A stretch of 33,212 nt of DNA from Caldifarciminota bacterium. Its GTDB lineage: Bacteria > Hydrothermota > Tepidihabitantia > Tepidihabitantales > Tepidihabitantaceae. The notes beneath the pieces are model-generated. The model was not told the DNA's origin and ran no database searches. It worked only from the letters and a program-made list of their open reading frames with translations. Made by a program: the position numbers and the translations under genes. Positions 15,453-24,609 of this stretch are shown in pieces. Numbering within the stretch: the first letter of the stretch is position 1; the number at the start of each line of letters is the position of its first letter. The DNA lies in the NCBI GenBank assembly GCA_020352555.1, contig CP070680.1:2257003-2290214 (forward strand), read 5' to 3'.

Positions 15453-17209
15453 CTCAGGTCGGTGAACTCTGACCGGTACCATTCCACCACTCGCCGAGCC
15501 TCCTCCTGCCGGCCACGCTGGGCCAGGTATCTGGCCCGAATCTCTGCAAAGAACCGGTAGCGGTCGAGGTTCTCCCTGGTCCGGGCGTCGACCCTCGCCG
15601 GAAGCCTGACCTGAAATCGAGAGTAGTCGAATCCGGGCACGTGGGCGGTGTCGTAGTGAACCAGGAACAGCAGCCCGACCGGAGCCCAGAACGCCTCCGG
15701 GAACATCTGTGCCGATTCTTCTCCCATCACCCGGGCGAAGGTGGTGTACAGCGGACGTCCGGGGCTGTTCTTTCCGAAGCTGTGGATCAGCCGGATGAAG
15801 GCCTGCTGAACACCGGCCCTGTCTTGCGAACCGCTCGGACTCGAACCTTCAAGAGCAAGCAGGAAGGCATCCCTCTCTTCCCTCGAGTTCTGCATCAACT
15901 CGGGGTCCTGTCGCTCAAGGAAGTCAAGATACCACCGCCTGCGAACCAGCTCCTTGTAGACCACGCTCACGTCGGTCCTGACTCCCTCGACCTGCTGGAG
16001 GTACAGAGCCGACGCGTAGGCGTCCCACCAGTCGGTAAGAACCACGGCGCTGCTGTCTGCCGATGCCAGCACGTTCGAGGCGATGTCGTGGGCAACGTAG
16101 TGATCTCGGCGGTTTGCGACCCCGAAGTTGAGCGCCAGCATGGCGGCAGGAAGCACCCAGACGACGTGCCGCCACCTTCCCAGCCGGTCCGCCAACGCCT
16201 GCAGCCCGAACCCGCAGAACACGGCAAGCGCCAGGACACAGGGAATGAAGTAGGCCTCGATGTCCGGTATGCTGTAGTTGACCGCGTAGACGAATGACAG
16301 CACAGCGGCCGCGGCCAGCCCTACTCCCAAGCCCCGCCGACGAATCCATAACCGCCACGCACCGTAGAACACCGAAGGAACCAGAACGTACCCGAAGCTG
16401 CGGGCAACCAGCACAAGGCCGCTTCCCGTGTTCCTCAGGACCTCTGAGAAAGGCAGAGTGAACATCCATCCCCGGTACTGAGCCCCGGATACATGCCACC
16501 ACAGCCGCTCCAGGTCCGAAGGGTCGCTCCAGGCCAGCAAAGGTCCGACGCGCGCGCGCAGCACGAGGAACAGGTACGGCGACAACCCGAAAAGGAAAAG
16601 CAGACCGAGCACCCAGAGCCTGTGCCTGACCAGGCTCCGCTGCTCAAGCAGCACCGCAATCCCGGCACCCACAACGATGCTCGAACCCGACATGTGATTG
16701 GTGAGTGCGAGCCCGGCCGCGTACCCGAGAAGCATCAGACCCCTGCCGGTGCCAGCCCTCTCGGCCGCGAGCCAGACGAACGTCCCGAGCACCAGCGTCA
16801 GCGCGTACACCTCCACATCCACACCCACCGACCAGACCGGCTGAGAAAAGGCCAGCACCATTGCCGTGCTTCCGGCAGCCGCCACGCCCACCTCCATCCT
16901 CCTGAGCAGCAACAGAAACAGCCCTATCCCGCCCGCCGCCATGACAGCACTCAGCCCGGCCAGACGATTGACAACCGAACCGACCGGCACCAGGCTGGCT
17001 AGACGGCCGATCAGGGTGTACAGCGGATACCCGGTCGGGTGCAGGATGTTGAGCAGGTGACACCCGACCGTGAGCTCGCCTGAGTCGATCAGCCCCACGA
17101 CCGGAGCCATTGTGTACAAGTACACCCCGAGCGCGGCAGGAACCACAATCCAGACCAGCTTGCCCGCCGGCCCCGCCTCTGTGCCGCGTTCCTGGGACGC
17201 CACTGTCAC
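15449..17209 (-). CDS. DUF2723 family membrane glycosyltransferase, copy 2
   Basis: 586 residues from the GTG at 17209, 10 bases after the stop of its paralogue; a much longer open frame upstream is not used because it runs antiparallel to the conserved end of that paralogue. The N-terminus has LVWIVVPAALGVYLYTMAPVV, then LIDSGELTVG and LHPTGYPLYTLIGRLASLVP, the DUF2723 / TMEM260-type signature with its acidic DSGE. About ten membrane segments follow, then a soluble C-terminal domain (LTDWWDAYASALYLQQVEG, VYKELVRRRWY). Such GT-C-type enzymes use lipid-linked sugars to modify exported proteins or glycans; the acceptor here is unknown. Confidence 0.85.
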   Translation of the reverse strand: MTVASQERGTEAGPAGKLVWIVVPAALGVYLYTMAPVVGLIDSGELTVGCHLLNILHPTGYPLYTLIGRLASLVPVGSVVNRLAGLSAVMAAGGIGLFLLLLRRMEVGVAAAGSTAMVLAFSQPVWSVGVDVEVYALTLVLGTFVWLAAERAGTGRGLMLLGYAAGLALTNHMSGSSIVVGAGIAVLLEQRSLVRHRLWVLGLLFLFGLSPYLFLVLRARVGPLLAWSDPSDLERLWWHVSGAQYRGWMFTLPFSEVLRNTGSGLVLVARSFGYVLVPSVFYGAWRLWIRRRGLGVGLAAAAVLSFVYAVNYSIPDIEAYFIPCVLALAVFCGFGLQALADRLGRWRHVVWVLPAAMLALNFGVANRRDHYVAHDIASNVLASADSSAVVLTDWWDAYASALYLQQVEGVRTDVSVVYKELVRRRWYLDFLERQDPELMQNSREERDAFLLALEGSSPSGSQDRAGVQQAFIRLIHSFGKNSPGRPLYTTFARVMGEESAQMFPEAFWAPVGLLFLVHYDTAHVPGFDYSRFQVRLPARVDARTRENLDRYRFFAEIRARYLAQRGRQEEARRVVEWYRSEFTDLR

Positions 17210-17219
17210 CGTTTGCCAG

Positions 17220-18965
17220 TCACTTGGCTCGGCCTGAGGTGGGGGTCCGGACCGAGCTGAACCACTCATCCACCAGCTGAGCCTCGGCATCCCGACCGCG
17301 CGCCAGCAGGGCCTGAATCCGCGCGCGTGCGAAAAGGCCGTAGCGGTCCAGATTTGCCCGAGTGCGGGGACTGGGATTCGGCGGCTGACGGACCTCAAGC
17401 GCAGAGTAGTCGAACTCCGGCAGAAGCGTATCGCGCCGCAGCTCAAACAGCAGACCGACCGGGGTCCACTGAACGCCTCGGAACATCTGGCGCGCATCCT
17501 GTCCCGCCTCGCGGGCGTAGGTGGTGTACGCGGGCCGGTCAGGGTTGTTGAACGCGAAGCTCTCCAGAAGCCGGATGTAGCTGCGCTGGATCGCGGCCGC
17601 GTCCTTGAGCGTGCCGCGCTCAAACCGGTCAAGGTAGACAGTGTACTGCTCGAGTTCGGCACGCGAGTTCTCGATCAGCCACGGGTAGTCACGCGCGAGG
17701 TACTCGAAATACCAGGACCTGCGCACCAGTTCCTTGTCAATGATGCAGACGTCCGGCCGCAAACCTTCAACGTGTTGGAGGTAGAACACCGGTGAGTAGA
17801 CGTCCCACCAGTCGGTGAAGACTATGGCGTTCGGATTGGCGGATGCCAAGGTGTTGACCGCCTGGTCGTGTGCCACGTAGTCCTCGCGTCGGTTGAGGTC
17901 CGGAAAGTTCAGCGCCAGCGCCAGGACCGCCGGAATCCATACCGCGTGCCGCCACCTGCCCATCCCTCTCGCCAATCGGTCCAGCCCGTTCGCTGCGAAG
18001 ACGGACAGGGCGAGGAAACACGGGATATAGTAGGCTTCGATGTCAGGAATGCTGTAGTTGACCGCATAGGCAAACGACAGCACTGCAGTCACCGCCAGCC
18101 CGAGTGCCATTGAGCGGCGTTCCCTGAAGGTCCGGTACGCTCCGTACAGCACTGCCGGGACCAGCACGTATGCCAACCCTCTTGCCAGCAGGACCAACCC
18201 CCTGCCTGCGTTCGCCGCGACTTCTGAGAACGGCAGCCTGAACATCCACACCTGGTACTGCTTGCCTGTCACATGCCACCAGAACCGCTCCAGGTTGACG
18301 GTATTGCCCCAGGCGAGCAGAGGCCCGGCCCTCGCCCTCAACGGCAGGAACAGGTACGGCGACAGGCCAAGCAGAAACAGGACGGTCAGCAGCAGGAATC
18401 TCTGCATCACCCGCTTCCGGTCTGCTGCCAGGACCGCAACCCCGGCCCCGAGCACGACGCTCGCAGCCGACATGTGGTTTGTCAGGGCAAGGCCGCAGGC
18501 AAATCCCAGGATCAGCAGACCTCTGGTCTGGCTGCTGCTTTCGACTGCAAGCCAGATGACCGCGGCCAGCACCAGAGTCAAAGAGTACACCTCCACGTCC
18601 ACGCTGACTGACCAGACCGGCTGGGAGAAAGCCAGTACGAGGGAGGTTGCGCCCGCCACCTCGGCCTTCACTCCCATACGACGCGACAGCCAGAGGAAAA
18701 GGCCCACCCCGGCCGCGCCCAGCAGCGCGCTGAGCATCGCGACCCGGTTCACGACCGCGGCAACCGGCACCAGACTGACGAGCCTGCCGAGTAGAGTGTA
18801 CAGAGGATAGCCGGTCGGGTGCAATACATTGAGCATCAGGCACCCGGCCGCAAGCTCGCCGGAGTCGATGAGCCCGACCGCTGGGGCCATTGTGTACAGG
18901 TAGACACCAAACGCTGCCGGCACTACCAGCCAGACCAGGTCGTCCCTGCGCCGACGTCTGCTCAC
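17220..18965 (-). CDS. DUF2723 family membrane glycosyltransferase, copy 1
   Basis: 581 residues, first gene of a three-gene operon. The GTG start (VSRRRRRDDLVWLVVPAAFG) lies 8 bases after the -10 box. It matches the downstream copy almost throughout: LIDSGELAAG, LHPTGYPLYTLLGRLVSLVP, FSQPVWSVSVDVEVYSLTLV, YSIPDIEAYYIPCFLALSVF, FTDWWDVYSPVFYLQHVEG and IDKELVRRSWYFEYL. The tandem pair arose by duplication. Differences are greatest in the C-terminal third, which may set acceptor choice. Membrane protein with a soluble outer domain. Confidence 0.87.
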   Translation of the reverse strand: MSRRRRRDDLVWLVVPAAFGVYLYTMAPAVGLIDSGELAAGCLMLNVLHPTGYPLYTLLGRLVSLVPVAAVVNRVAMLSALLGAAGVGLFLWLSRRMGVKAEVAGATSLVLAFSQPVWSVSVDVEVYSLTLVLAAVIWLAVESSSQTRGLLILGFACGLALTNHMSAASVVLGAGVAVLAADRKRVMQRFLLLTVLFLLGLSPYLFLPLRARAGPLLAWGNTVNLERFWWHVTGKQYQVWMFRLPFSEVAANAGRGLVLLARGLAYVLVPAVLYGAYRTFRERRSMALGLAVTAVLSFAYAVNYSIPDIEAYYIPCFLALSVFAANGLDRLARGMGRWRHAVWIPAVLALALNFPDLNRREDYVAHDQAVNTLASANPNAIVFTDWWDVYSPVFYLQHVEGLRPDVCIIDKELVRRSWYFEYLARDYPWLIENSRAELEQYTVYLDRFERGTLKDAAAIQRSYIRLLESFAFNNPDRPAYTTYAREAGQDARQMFRGVQWTPVGLLFELRRDTLLPEFDYSALEVRQPPNPSPRTRANLDRYGLFARARIQALLARGRDAEAQLVDEWFSSVRTPTSGRAK

Positions 18966-18973
18966 AGGCTCTC

Positions 18974-19001
18974 AGCATACGGTGCGCCTGCCGGGTGTCA
19001 A
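18974..19001 (-). promoter_or_regulatory. Promoter of the glycosyltransferase-MFS operon
   Basis: On the minus strand TTGACA (19001-18996), 16 bp spacer, TATGCT (18979-18974). The GTG start at 18965 follows after 8 bases, so the mRNA is leaderless or nearly so. Divergent from the promoter at 19038. Confidence 0.75.
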
Positions 19002-19037
19002 AGCGCTCAGCTTCCTACCCTCTCCAGTTGCCGGCCC

Positions 19038-19066
19038 TTGACAGAATCGGGCTAAGACATTAGAAT
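19038..19066 (+). promoter_or_regulatory. Promoter of the exported protein gene at 19094
   Basis: TTGACA at 19038-19043, exactly 17 bp, TAGAAT at 19061-19066: the best sigma-70-type match in the window. Two AAAGGAG sites follow; the second, at 19081-19087, is well placed for the ATG at 19094. Confidence 0.85.
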
Positions 19067-19093
19067 CAAAGGAGTTCAGCAAAGGAGAGAACT

Positions 19094-20518
19094 ATGTTGA
19101 GACGCCGTCATGCTCTGCTGCCGCTGTTCCTGGCTGCACTTGTCACCCCTGCGTCATTGCAGGCCTGGATGATAGAAAGCCACGAAATCCCTCTGGAAAT
19201 AGACACTTACGGACGCTTCCGTCAGAACAGCACCCCCTTCGTCTGGTCGGCATTCGACTCCCTCAGGACCCACTGGGACCTGACTCGGCACCAGGGCGGG
19301 CAATACGCCCGTGTCGGGCTGCGTGACTACGAAGAAGGGCGCTACCCGGCGCCGGAGTCGATGGAGGTAGACGAACCCTCCCCTGACGTCTGCGAGATGG
19401 ACACCCTGGGCTCAGGCCAGGAACAATGGTCCTACCTCTACATGGGACAGCTCGGCCTGTACCTTGACGGCATCGACTTCTCAGAGTTGGCGTACCGCTT
19501 CATCGGCAACTACATACCCGATGCCCTGGTCTATTCCACACCGATGTATCGCGGCCAGGGCTGGGCCTCGTCGATCACCTGGAAGTACGAGATCCTGCCC
19601 GGCATTGACTACATCGCCAGCGAGCAGCACACCAAGCGCATCGTGGCACAGGGCAAGGTAAGAGTCCCGATGTCGGGTGATTACTACTGGCCCTGCATGG
19701 TCATCCGGGACTACATGGTGTTCACCGACAATCTGGGGTCCGACGACCGGCGCTGGATCTACGAATGGGTCACCCCTGCCCATTTCCTCGGGGGCAACGG
19801 CCTGGCAGCAGCCCAGAGCCAGAACGGTGCATCCCCGGACTTCCTCTTGGTGGACAACTTCTTCCAGATGGCGCAGTGTACGATTCCGGACTGGGACCTG
19901 ATACCGCCCCAGTTCGACCATGTCACGGTCTGGCCCGACACCGACTACGCCGGCCCGTTCCTGGTGAGCGCCGAGATCATTGACGACGACGATGTCGGCG
20001 AAGACTCGCTGTTCTATCGCGTGAACCAGGGCGACTGGGTCGGGGTGCCGTCCGACTCATGGACCGACGAGTCCTACTTCTACACCATCCCGGCAGTCAC
20101 CCAGACTTCGCGCATCGACTACTATGTCTGGGCCATGGACGATTTCTGCGATACCGAGGAGATCGACTTCTGGACCACCTGGCCGGTCTGCTCACCCGAA
20201 AGCACGATGGTCACATTCCATGTCACCATGACCGGTATCACCCAAGAGCCAGGCGGACGGCGGCCCGGCATGCGGGCATGGCCCAACCCGTTCACTTCCA
20301 AAGTCGGCTTCAGCCTGGACCTGCCCGGCCTTGGTGACGCCCGGATCAGGCTCTATGACGCCGCCGGCGAACTGGTCCGGACCCTCGACATCGCCAGCGG
20401 CTTTGTGACATGGGACGGACGTGACGACCATGGCCGCGAACTGGCTGCCGGCAGCTTCGTATACCGGCTCGAGGCGGACAACGTTTTCCGGACCGGCAGA
20501 CTCACGCTCCAGAGGTGA
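19094..20518 (+). CDS. Exported protein with FlgD-like C-terminal domain, N-terminal part unrecognised
   Basis: 474 residues with a signal peptide (MLRRRHALLPLFLAALVTPASLQA). Residues 25-270 are not recognised; they are rich in Trp, Tyr and Asp (WSAFDSLRTHWDLTRHQGG, GIDYIASEQHTKRIVAQG). Residues about 275-375 read as an Ig-like domain (VTVWPDTDYAGPFLVSAEII, RIDYYVWAMDD). The end is the FlgD / type IX-like domain: AWPNPFTSKVGFSLDL, LYDAAGELVRTLD, FVTWDGRDDHGRELAAGSF, GRLTLQR. Export to the surface is likely; function unknown. Its stop overlaps the GTG of the next gene (GTGA), so a cytoplasmic kinase-family protein is made from the same message. Confidence 0.75.
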   Translation: MLRRRHALLPLFLAALVTPASLQAWMIESHEIPLEIDTYGRFRQNSTPFVWSAFDSLRTHWDLTRHQGGQYARVGLRDYEEGRYPAPESMEVDEPSPDVCEMDTLGSGQEQWSYLYMGQLGLYLDGIDFSELAYRFIGNYIPDALVYSTPMYRGQGWASSITWKYEILPGIDYIASEQHTKRIVAQGKVRVPMSGDYYWPCMVIRDYMVFTDNLGSDDRRWIYEWVTPAHFLGGNGLAAAQSQNGASPDFLLVDNFFQMAQCTIPDWDLIPPQFDHVTVWPDTDYAGPFLVSAEIIDDDDVGEDSLFYRVNQGDWVGVPSDSWTDESYFYTIPAVTQTSRIDYYVWAMDDFCDTEEIDFWTTWPVCSPESTMVTFHVTMTGITQEPGGRRPGMRAWPNPFTSKVGFSLDLPGLGDARIRLYDAAGELVRTLDIASGFVTWDGRDDHGRELAAGSFVYRLEADNVFRTGRLTLQR

Positions 20519-21003
20519 CGGTGCGGCTCCACCCGGTCGCGATAGAGAAGCCGGAGGACGTCAACTTCATCCTCGGCCAGTCCCACTTCATCAAGACCGT
20601 CGAGGACGTCCATGAATGCATGGTCAATTCGGTGCCCGGCATCAGCTTCGGCATGGCCTTCTGCGAAGCGTCAGGACCCTGTCTGGTCAGGCACACTGGC
20701 ACTGACCAGGAGCTGGAGGAACTGGCGGTCAGGAACGCCGAGGCGATCGGCGCAGGCCACAGCTTCATCATCCTGATGCGCGACGCCTTTCCCCTCAACG
20801 TCCTGCCCGCGCTCAAGAACGTGTGCGAAATCTGCAGCATATTCTGCGCCAGCGCGAATCCGACCACGGTCGTTGTAGTGGAGAACGCCGAAGGCCGGGG
20901 CATCATCGGCGTGATTGACGGCCTGAAACCGAAGGGCGTCGAATCTGCGGATGATGTCAAGCATCGCAGGGAATTCCTCAGGAAGATCGGCTACAAGCGC
21001 TAG
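20515..21003 (+). CDS. Adenosine-specific kinase family protein
   Basis: 162 residues. PEDVNFILGQSHFIKTVEDVHE, PGISFGMAFCEASGPCLVRHTG, GHSFIILMRDAFPLNVLPALK and NPTTVVVVENAEGRGIIGVIDG follow the whole length of the adenosine-specific kinase family (former DUF355), known chiefly from archaea and thermophilic bacteria. The reaction in this organism is not proven by the sequence. Start is the GTG at 20515, which overlaps the upstream stop; a second GTG lies two codons later. Cytoplasmic. Confidence 0.85.
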   Translation: MTVRLHPVAIEKPEDVNFILGQSHFIKTVEDVHECMVNSVPGISFGMAFCEASGPCLVRHTGTDQELEELAVRNAEAIGAGHSFIILMRDAFPLNVLPALKNVCEICSIFCASANPTTVVVVENAEGRGIIGVIDGLKPKGVESADDVKHRREFLRKIGYKR

Positions 21004-21018
21004 CCGGCAGTGCGGCTG

Positions 21019-21048
21019 AACCGGGGCGCTCAACCCCGCCTTCGGTTT
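21019..21048 (+). terminator. Weak hairpin between convergent genes
   Basis: AACCG and CGGTT enclose CGGGG-CGCTCAA-CCCCG at 21022-21038. It lies 15 bases after the kinase-family stop and before the convergent barrel-protein gene. There is no U-tract, so a terminator role is only possible. Confidence 0.25.
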
Positions 21049-21099
21049 CGGAATGTCCTCTGTGGCTTCTGAGCAGACCGGCCGGGCCGGCGCTACCCG

Positions 21100-21753
21100 C
21101 TACCACATGCAGGCATCGAGCAGGTCGAAGGAAATCCCGAGCCCGAACTCGAACGCCGACACCCCGACCTGATTCTCGCCGGCAGCCAGCCCGTCGAAAT
21201 CCTCACTGAACGTAAGCCACGCCTCACCCAGAATCAGGCGCATCCGGCAAAGCCCCGTGAACCGGGAGCCGAGCGGTGCCTCCAGGCCGAGTGCCGGCCC
21301 TACGCCGAATCCAGAACCGACGGCCGTGACCGAATCGTCCGGCGGACCCAGACGAAGACTGGAGTAGCTGTATCTCGCGCAGATCCCGCCGAACGGTACC
21401 AGGGCACCTTCGAGCACCGGGTAGGCGTAGCTGAATTCCACCGTTGTCGTCAGGGCACCTGACAGCCTCTTCGCGGCCCGCCACCAGACCTCTGAGGATA
21501 CCGCACCGCCGATGCCGAAATCGGACCTCGCCCGGGCCTCCAGACCGATGGGATAGCGGGAGCCGACTTCACTGCTCAGCAGCGACCCGAGCGGACTGCT
21601 GATGCCGACTGTCGCCATCACTTCGGGCCTCCACGAGTCTGCCGGTCCGGTCTTGCCCAGCGCACGGCCCGGATACGCGAAGGCAGCGAAGGCGGCAAGC
21701 ACAACGATCCAGGATGCCGGTCTCATCAGCCTCCTTCCAATGATTCTCAGCAT
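21100..21753 (-). CDS. Outer-membrane-barrel-like protein, last gene of secretin operon
   Basis: 217 residues. A signal peptide (RPASWIVVLAAFAAFAYPG) is followed by alternating amphipathic strands: VMATVGISSPLGSLLSSEVG, PIGLEARARSDFGIGG, YSSLRLG, GVGPALGLEAPLG, and the end FEFGLGISFDLLDACMW. This is the look of a small 8-strand barrel of the OmpW/OmpA-porin type, though it does not end in Phe. ATG 21753 has GGAGG five bases upstream; ATG 21726 is an alternative with a closer AGGAGG. It starts 11 bases after the secretin stop and is surely in its operon. Confidence 0.6.
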   Translation of the reverse strand: MLRIIGRRLMRPASWIVVLAAFAAFAYPGRALGKTGPADSWRPEVMATVGISSPLGSLLSSEVGSRYPIGLEARARSDFGIGGAVSSEVWWRAAKRLSGALTTTVEFSYAYPVLEGALVPFGGICARYSYSSLRLGPPDDSVTAVGSGFGVGPALGLEAPLGSRFTGLCRMRLILGEAWLTFSEDFDGLAAGENQVGVSAFEFGLGISFDLLDACMW

Positions 21754-21764
21754 GTCGCCCTCCG

Positions 21765-23030
21765 CTACTCTAAGACCTTCGGCGTGACTACCACTACCAC
21801 CTCGTTGTCGCCGATGACCTTTGTCGTGTGGCTGAACAGCAACCCCAGGATCGGGATGTCGCCCAAAAGGGGAATCTTGCGTCGGACAGTCTGCTCGCTT
21901 CTCATCAGCAGTCCTCCGATCACGATACTCTCGCCGTCCTTCACCACGACCTTGGTCTTGGCACTGCGCTTGCTGACAGTCGGCAACTGGTTGAAGCCCG
22001 AACCGATGACATCACTGACCGTCGGCTCCACCTGGACGGTTATGTCGCCGCCGTCCGACACATAGGGCGTGATGACCATCGATACGCCGACGTCGATCTG
22101 CTCGAGTCTGGTATACGGGTAGGCTTCGGAACCTGCCACTATCGTGTAATACTGCTCCTTGCCGACAACTATCTCGGCCGACTGCCCGGAAACGGTCACT
22201 ATCCGGGGATTGGCCCTGATGCTGGCCTTGCCGTCCTGGACCAGAGCGTTGATGGTCGGTATCACTGAGTACGACAGGTCGCCCAATCCGCCGGTCAGCC
22301 TCCGGACTACCAACGCGATACCGGTGTCCGCGGTGCCGGTGCCCAGCTGGGTCCCGCCTGAGAGCAGCGTGTCTGCACCCTGCCAGAACGTGCCGGACCA
22401 GTCCACACCGAAGCTCTTCGTGGCGTTGTCCGATATCTCGGTAATCAGAGCCTCGATCAGCACCTGCTTCTTCTGCTTGTCGATCCCGGCCAGGTGGCGT
22501 CTGATGCTCTTCAGCATCTCGGGTGGAGCCGTCGCGGTCAGTGTGTTGGAGGTCTTGTCCAGCTTCAGATAGGGCCGGAAGCAGTCAGGCATCAGCGTGT
22601 GTGCCTCCTCGGCCCGGAGGTAGTTGGGGGTCAGAACCTCGCTCTCCGCTAGCTGGCTGAAGGCCGGGCCGTCGGTACGCGCACTTCCGACAAGAAAATA
22701 CTCCCCCATGTCGCGGAACGCGAACCCGAGCGGGTGCAGAATCCGGGACAGCGCCTCAGGCAAGGTCACTTCGACCAACTCGACCGTCACCACGCCGCCC
22801 ACCTGCCCGTCGGTGATGATCGGAACCCTGGTCTGGGCCGATATGTCCACCAGAACCTGGAGCAGGTCGCTCTCGTAGAAGACGTTGGTCACCGATACGT
22901 CCCGCACCCTGCGGGCAGCAGGCGCGCTCTCCTGGGACAGCAGCGGGGAGACCGAGACCGCTGCCAGGAGAACGACAGCCGGCGCGTACCCGCACCGGCG
23001 AACGGCCCTGACTGCGGGCAGGGCCGTCAT
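21765..23030 (-). CDS. Secretin (GspD/PilQ-type outer-membrane channel)
   Basis: 421 residues, shorter than typical GspD or PilQ. After a signal peptide (residues 1-35) comes an STN-type domain (VLVDISAQTRVPIITDGQVGG, ALSRILHPLGFAF). One secretin N-type repeat follows (DKTSNTLTATAPPEMLKSI, HLAGIDKQKKQVLIEALI). The secretin core runs from about 245 to 420: ALVQDGKASIRANPRIVTVSG, VVVKDGESIVIGGLLM and KIPLLGDIPILGLLF, the lip region and signature of the family. It forms a large outer-membrane pore for export or pilus passage. No ATPase, inner-membrane platform or pseudopilin gene is nearby. The ATG overlaps the upstream stop (ATGA). Confidence 0.9.
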   Translation of the reverse strand: MTALPAVRAVRRCGYAPAVVLLAAVSVSPLLSQESAPAARRVRDVSVTNVFYESDLLQVLVDISAQTRVPIITDGQVGGVVTVELVEVTLPEALSRILHPLGFAFRDMGEYFLVGSARTDGPAFSQLAESEVLTPNYLRAEEAHTLMPDCFRPYLKLDKTSNTLTATAPPEMLKSIRRHLAGIDKQKKQVLIEALITEISDNATKSFGVDWSGTFWQGADTLLSGGTQLGTGTADTGIALVVRRLTGGLGDLSYSVIPTINALVQDGKASIRANPRIVTVSGQSAEIVVGKEQYYTIVAGSEAYPYTRLEQIDVGVSMVITPYVSDGGDITVQVEPTVSDVIGSGFNQLPTVSKRSAKTKVVVKDGESIVIGGLLMRSEQTVRRKIPLLGDIPILGLLFSHTTKVIGDNEVVVVVTPKVLE

Positions 23031-24604
23031 TCAATCCTCACGGTTTCTGTCATCTCCACCGTGCATCCGCCGCCGCAGTCGAGTGCCACATCGACCCGAT
23101 ACTGACCGGGCTGCAGCTGCCCGACGAATGATCCTGAGACATCAATGGTCCCGCCCGGCAGCACAATCCCGGGGTCGGCCAGTCTGATCTCCCCGACAGT
23201 TTCGTAGTCATGCACGCTGACCGGCTCGGAGACCTTGACCCTCCTCAAACGGCCGCTGCCCTGTGGCGTGAAGTGGACGTTGCCGGTATTCTGGATCCGG
23301 AGGTTGACCCCCACCGGCCTGATATTGACCCGGCTCTCGACGATCTCGGCAGTACGTTCGCTCTTCCCGGTCACGCTCAGCAGCACCGGAATGACCAGCG
23401 GGTCCATTCCCGGGTGTTGTTCGGCGTCCAGCGGTGTGTAGACAATACAGGCGTAGTTCCCGCCCACCGCTTCCTCGGGCACTTTGAACATGACCCGCAG
23501 CGCCTTGCTGCCGTTGGGCGGTATGCTCACGATGCCGGAGTCGAGCTGGATCCATGACCGGCAGTCGCCCAGCCCGGTCGAGCTGTCCGAGGACACCAGC
23601 CCCCCGCGGCCGTCCCCGGCAAGCCCGGTGACCGCGGCGCTGAGTCTCACTTCGTCCGTACTGACATTGCGCAATACCAGGTAGTCGAAGCGCGTCGCGC
23701 GGCGCGGAACATCGAGCTGGATCATCCCCTTGCTGAGTTCCAGCGGCAGTTGAGGTATGTCGGTCATCTCGCCTTCGACCTGAACCTGCCCACCCGCAAC
23801 CCTGAACGGCATGGCGGCCTTCACCGGCCTGGCGCCGCCGTAGTCAAGGGTGACCTCGAGCGAGTAGTCGCCGGAGCGCGGCATGGGCACTACAGAAAGC
23901 ACCTCGACATCGGCACCGGGCAGGATCGAGCCGCCCCCGCCGAGCGGGAACTCCCGATAGCGGCGGCCCTCCGAGTCTCTTATCAGGATCCGCCCCCGGA
24001 CCGGCGCTGATACCGGACCAGGGTTGCGGACCGCAATCGCGGTGCTCAGGATCCCGGATTCGACGTCGGTCTCGAACCGCGTTCTCAGCTCCTTGCCGGA
24101 CATGAACCGGATCCCGGCAAGTTCGACCGCAGGACGCCCGGACCCGAGAACCGTCACCTCGACAAATGCAGGGACCCTGATCGTCAGCCCCACCGACCAG
24201 ATGTCCTTGGCCGGGACCGGCGTCATTTCGAAGGCCACCGCACCGTAGTTGGTGCCCGTGACGTCGGTCGGAACGCGGAACCTGACCTGTACTTCTGTCC
24301 CCTTGCCAGGCCCGAGTTTCAGCTCGGTCGTGTCCCGGTCAAACCAGGAATGGCCGGAGAAATCGTGGTCAGGCTCCGCGGTAACCTCGTACGCGCCGTT
24401 GCTCTTCTGGCGATACGGCAGAGCGTAGTAGCGGACCGTCCTCTCGTTCTCGTTGTCCTCGTTGATCACGCTGAAGTAGAGCGTCTTCCTCGCTCCCCGG
24501 GGGAGCTCGAGTTCAACGAGTTGGGGCGTGATTGACAGCGAACCGTGGGCCGCCGCCGCCGCGGCAAGCAGCAGGACCCTGGCAGGAGGAATTCGGCTCG
24601 TCAA
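23027..24604 (-). CDS. Exported two-domain chaperone-like protein (PapD/DUF916-like Ig fold)
   Basis: 525 residues from the TTG at 24604, which begins a signal peptide (TSRIPPARVLLLAAAAAAHG). Longer frames upstream run into the previous gene and have no signal. Two similar halves are seen: SLSITPQLVELELPRGARKT with YFSVINEDNENERTVRYYAL, and LELSKGMIQLDVPRRATRF with YLVLRNVSTDEVRLSAAVTG. Each then has a block ending NYGAVAFEMTP or NYACIVYTPLD. This is the pattern of fimbrial chaperone and DUF916-type domains: a first strand, then N-x-S/D-type turns and PP / P-NGS-K motifs. It may hold or guide subunits in the periplasm for the secretin. The identification is by pattern and is moderate. Confidence 0.6.
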   Translation of the reverse strand: MTSRIPPARVLLLAAAAAAHGSLSITPQLVELELPRGARKTLYFSVINEDNENERTVRYYALPYRQKSNGAYEVTAEPDHDFSGHSWFDRDTTELKLGPGKGTEVQVRFRVPTDVTGTNYGAVAFEMTPVPAKDIWSVGLTIRVPAFVEVTVLGSGRPAVELAGIRFMSGKELRTRFETDVESGILSTAIAVRNPGPVSAPVRGRILIRDSEGRRYREFPLGGGGSILPGADVEVLSVVPMPRSGDYSLEVTLDYGGARPVKAAMPFRVAGGQVQVEGEMTDIPQLPLELSKGMIQLDVPRRATRFDYLVLRNVSTDEVRLSAAVTGLAGDGRGGLVSSDSSTGLGDCRSWIQLDSGIVSIPPNGSKALRVMFKVPEEAVGGNYACIVYTPLDAEQHPGMDPLVIPVLLSVTGKSERTAEIVESRVNIRPVGVNLRIQNTGNVHFTPQGSGRLRRVKVSEPVSVHDYETVGEIRLADPGIVLPGGTIDVSGSFVGQLQPGQYRVDVALDCGGGCTVEMTETVRIE

Positions 24605-24609
24605 GAGCC

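Noticed and set aside
17210..17662. Longer N-terminus for the second DUF2723 protein
   Set aside because: The extra 151 codons overlap the conserved C-terminus of the paralogue in another frame and are Ser/Arg-rich, with no match to the other copy.
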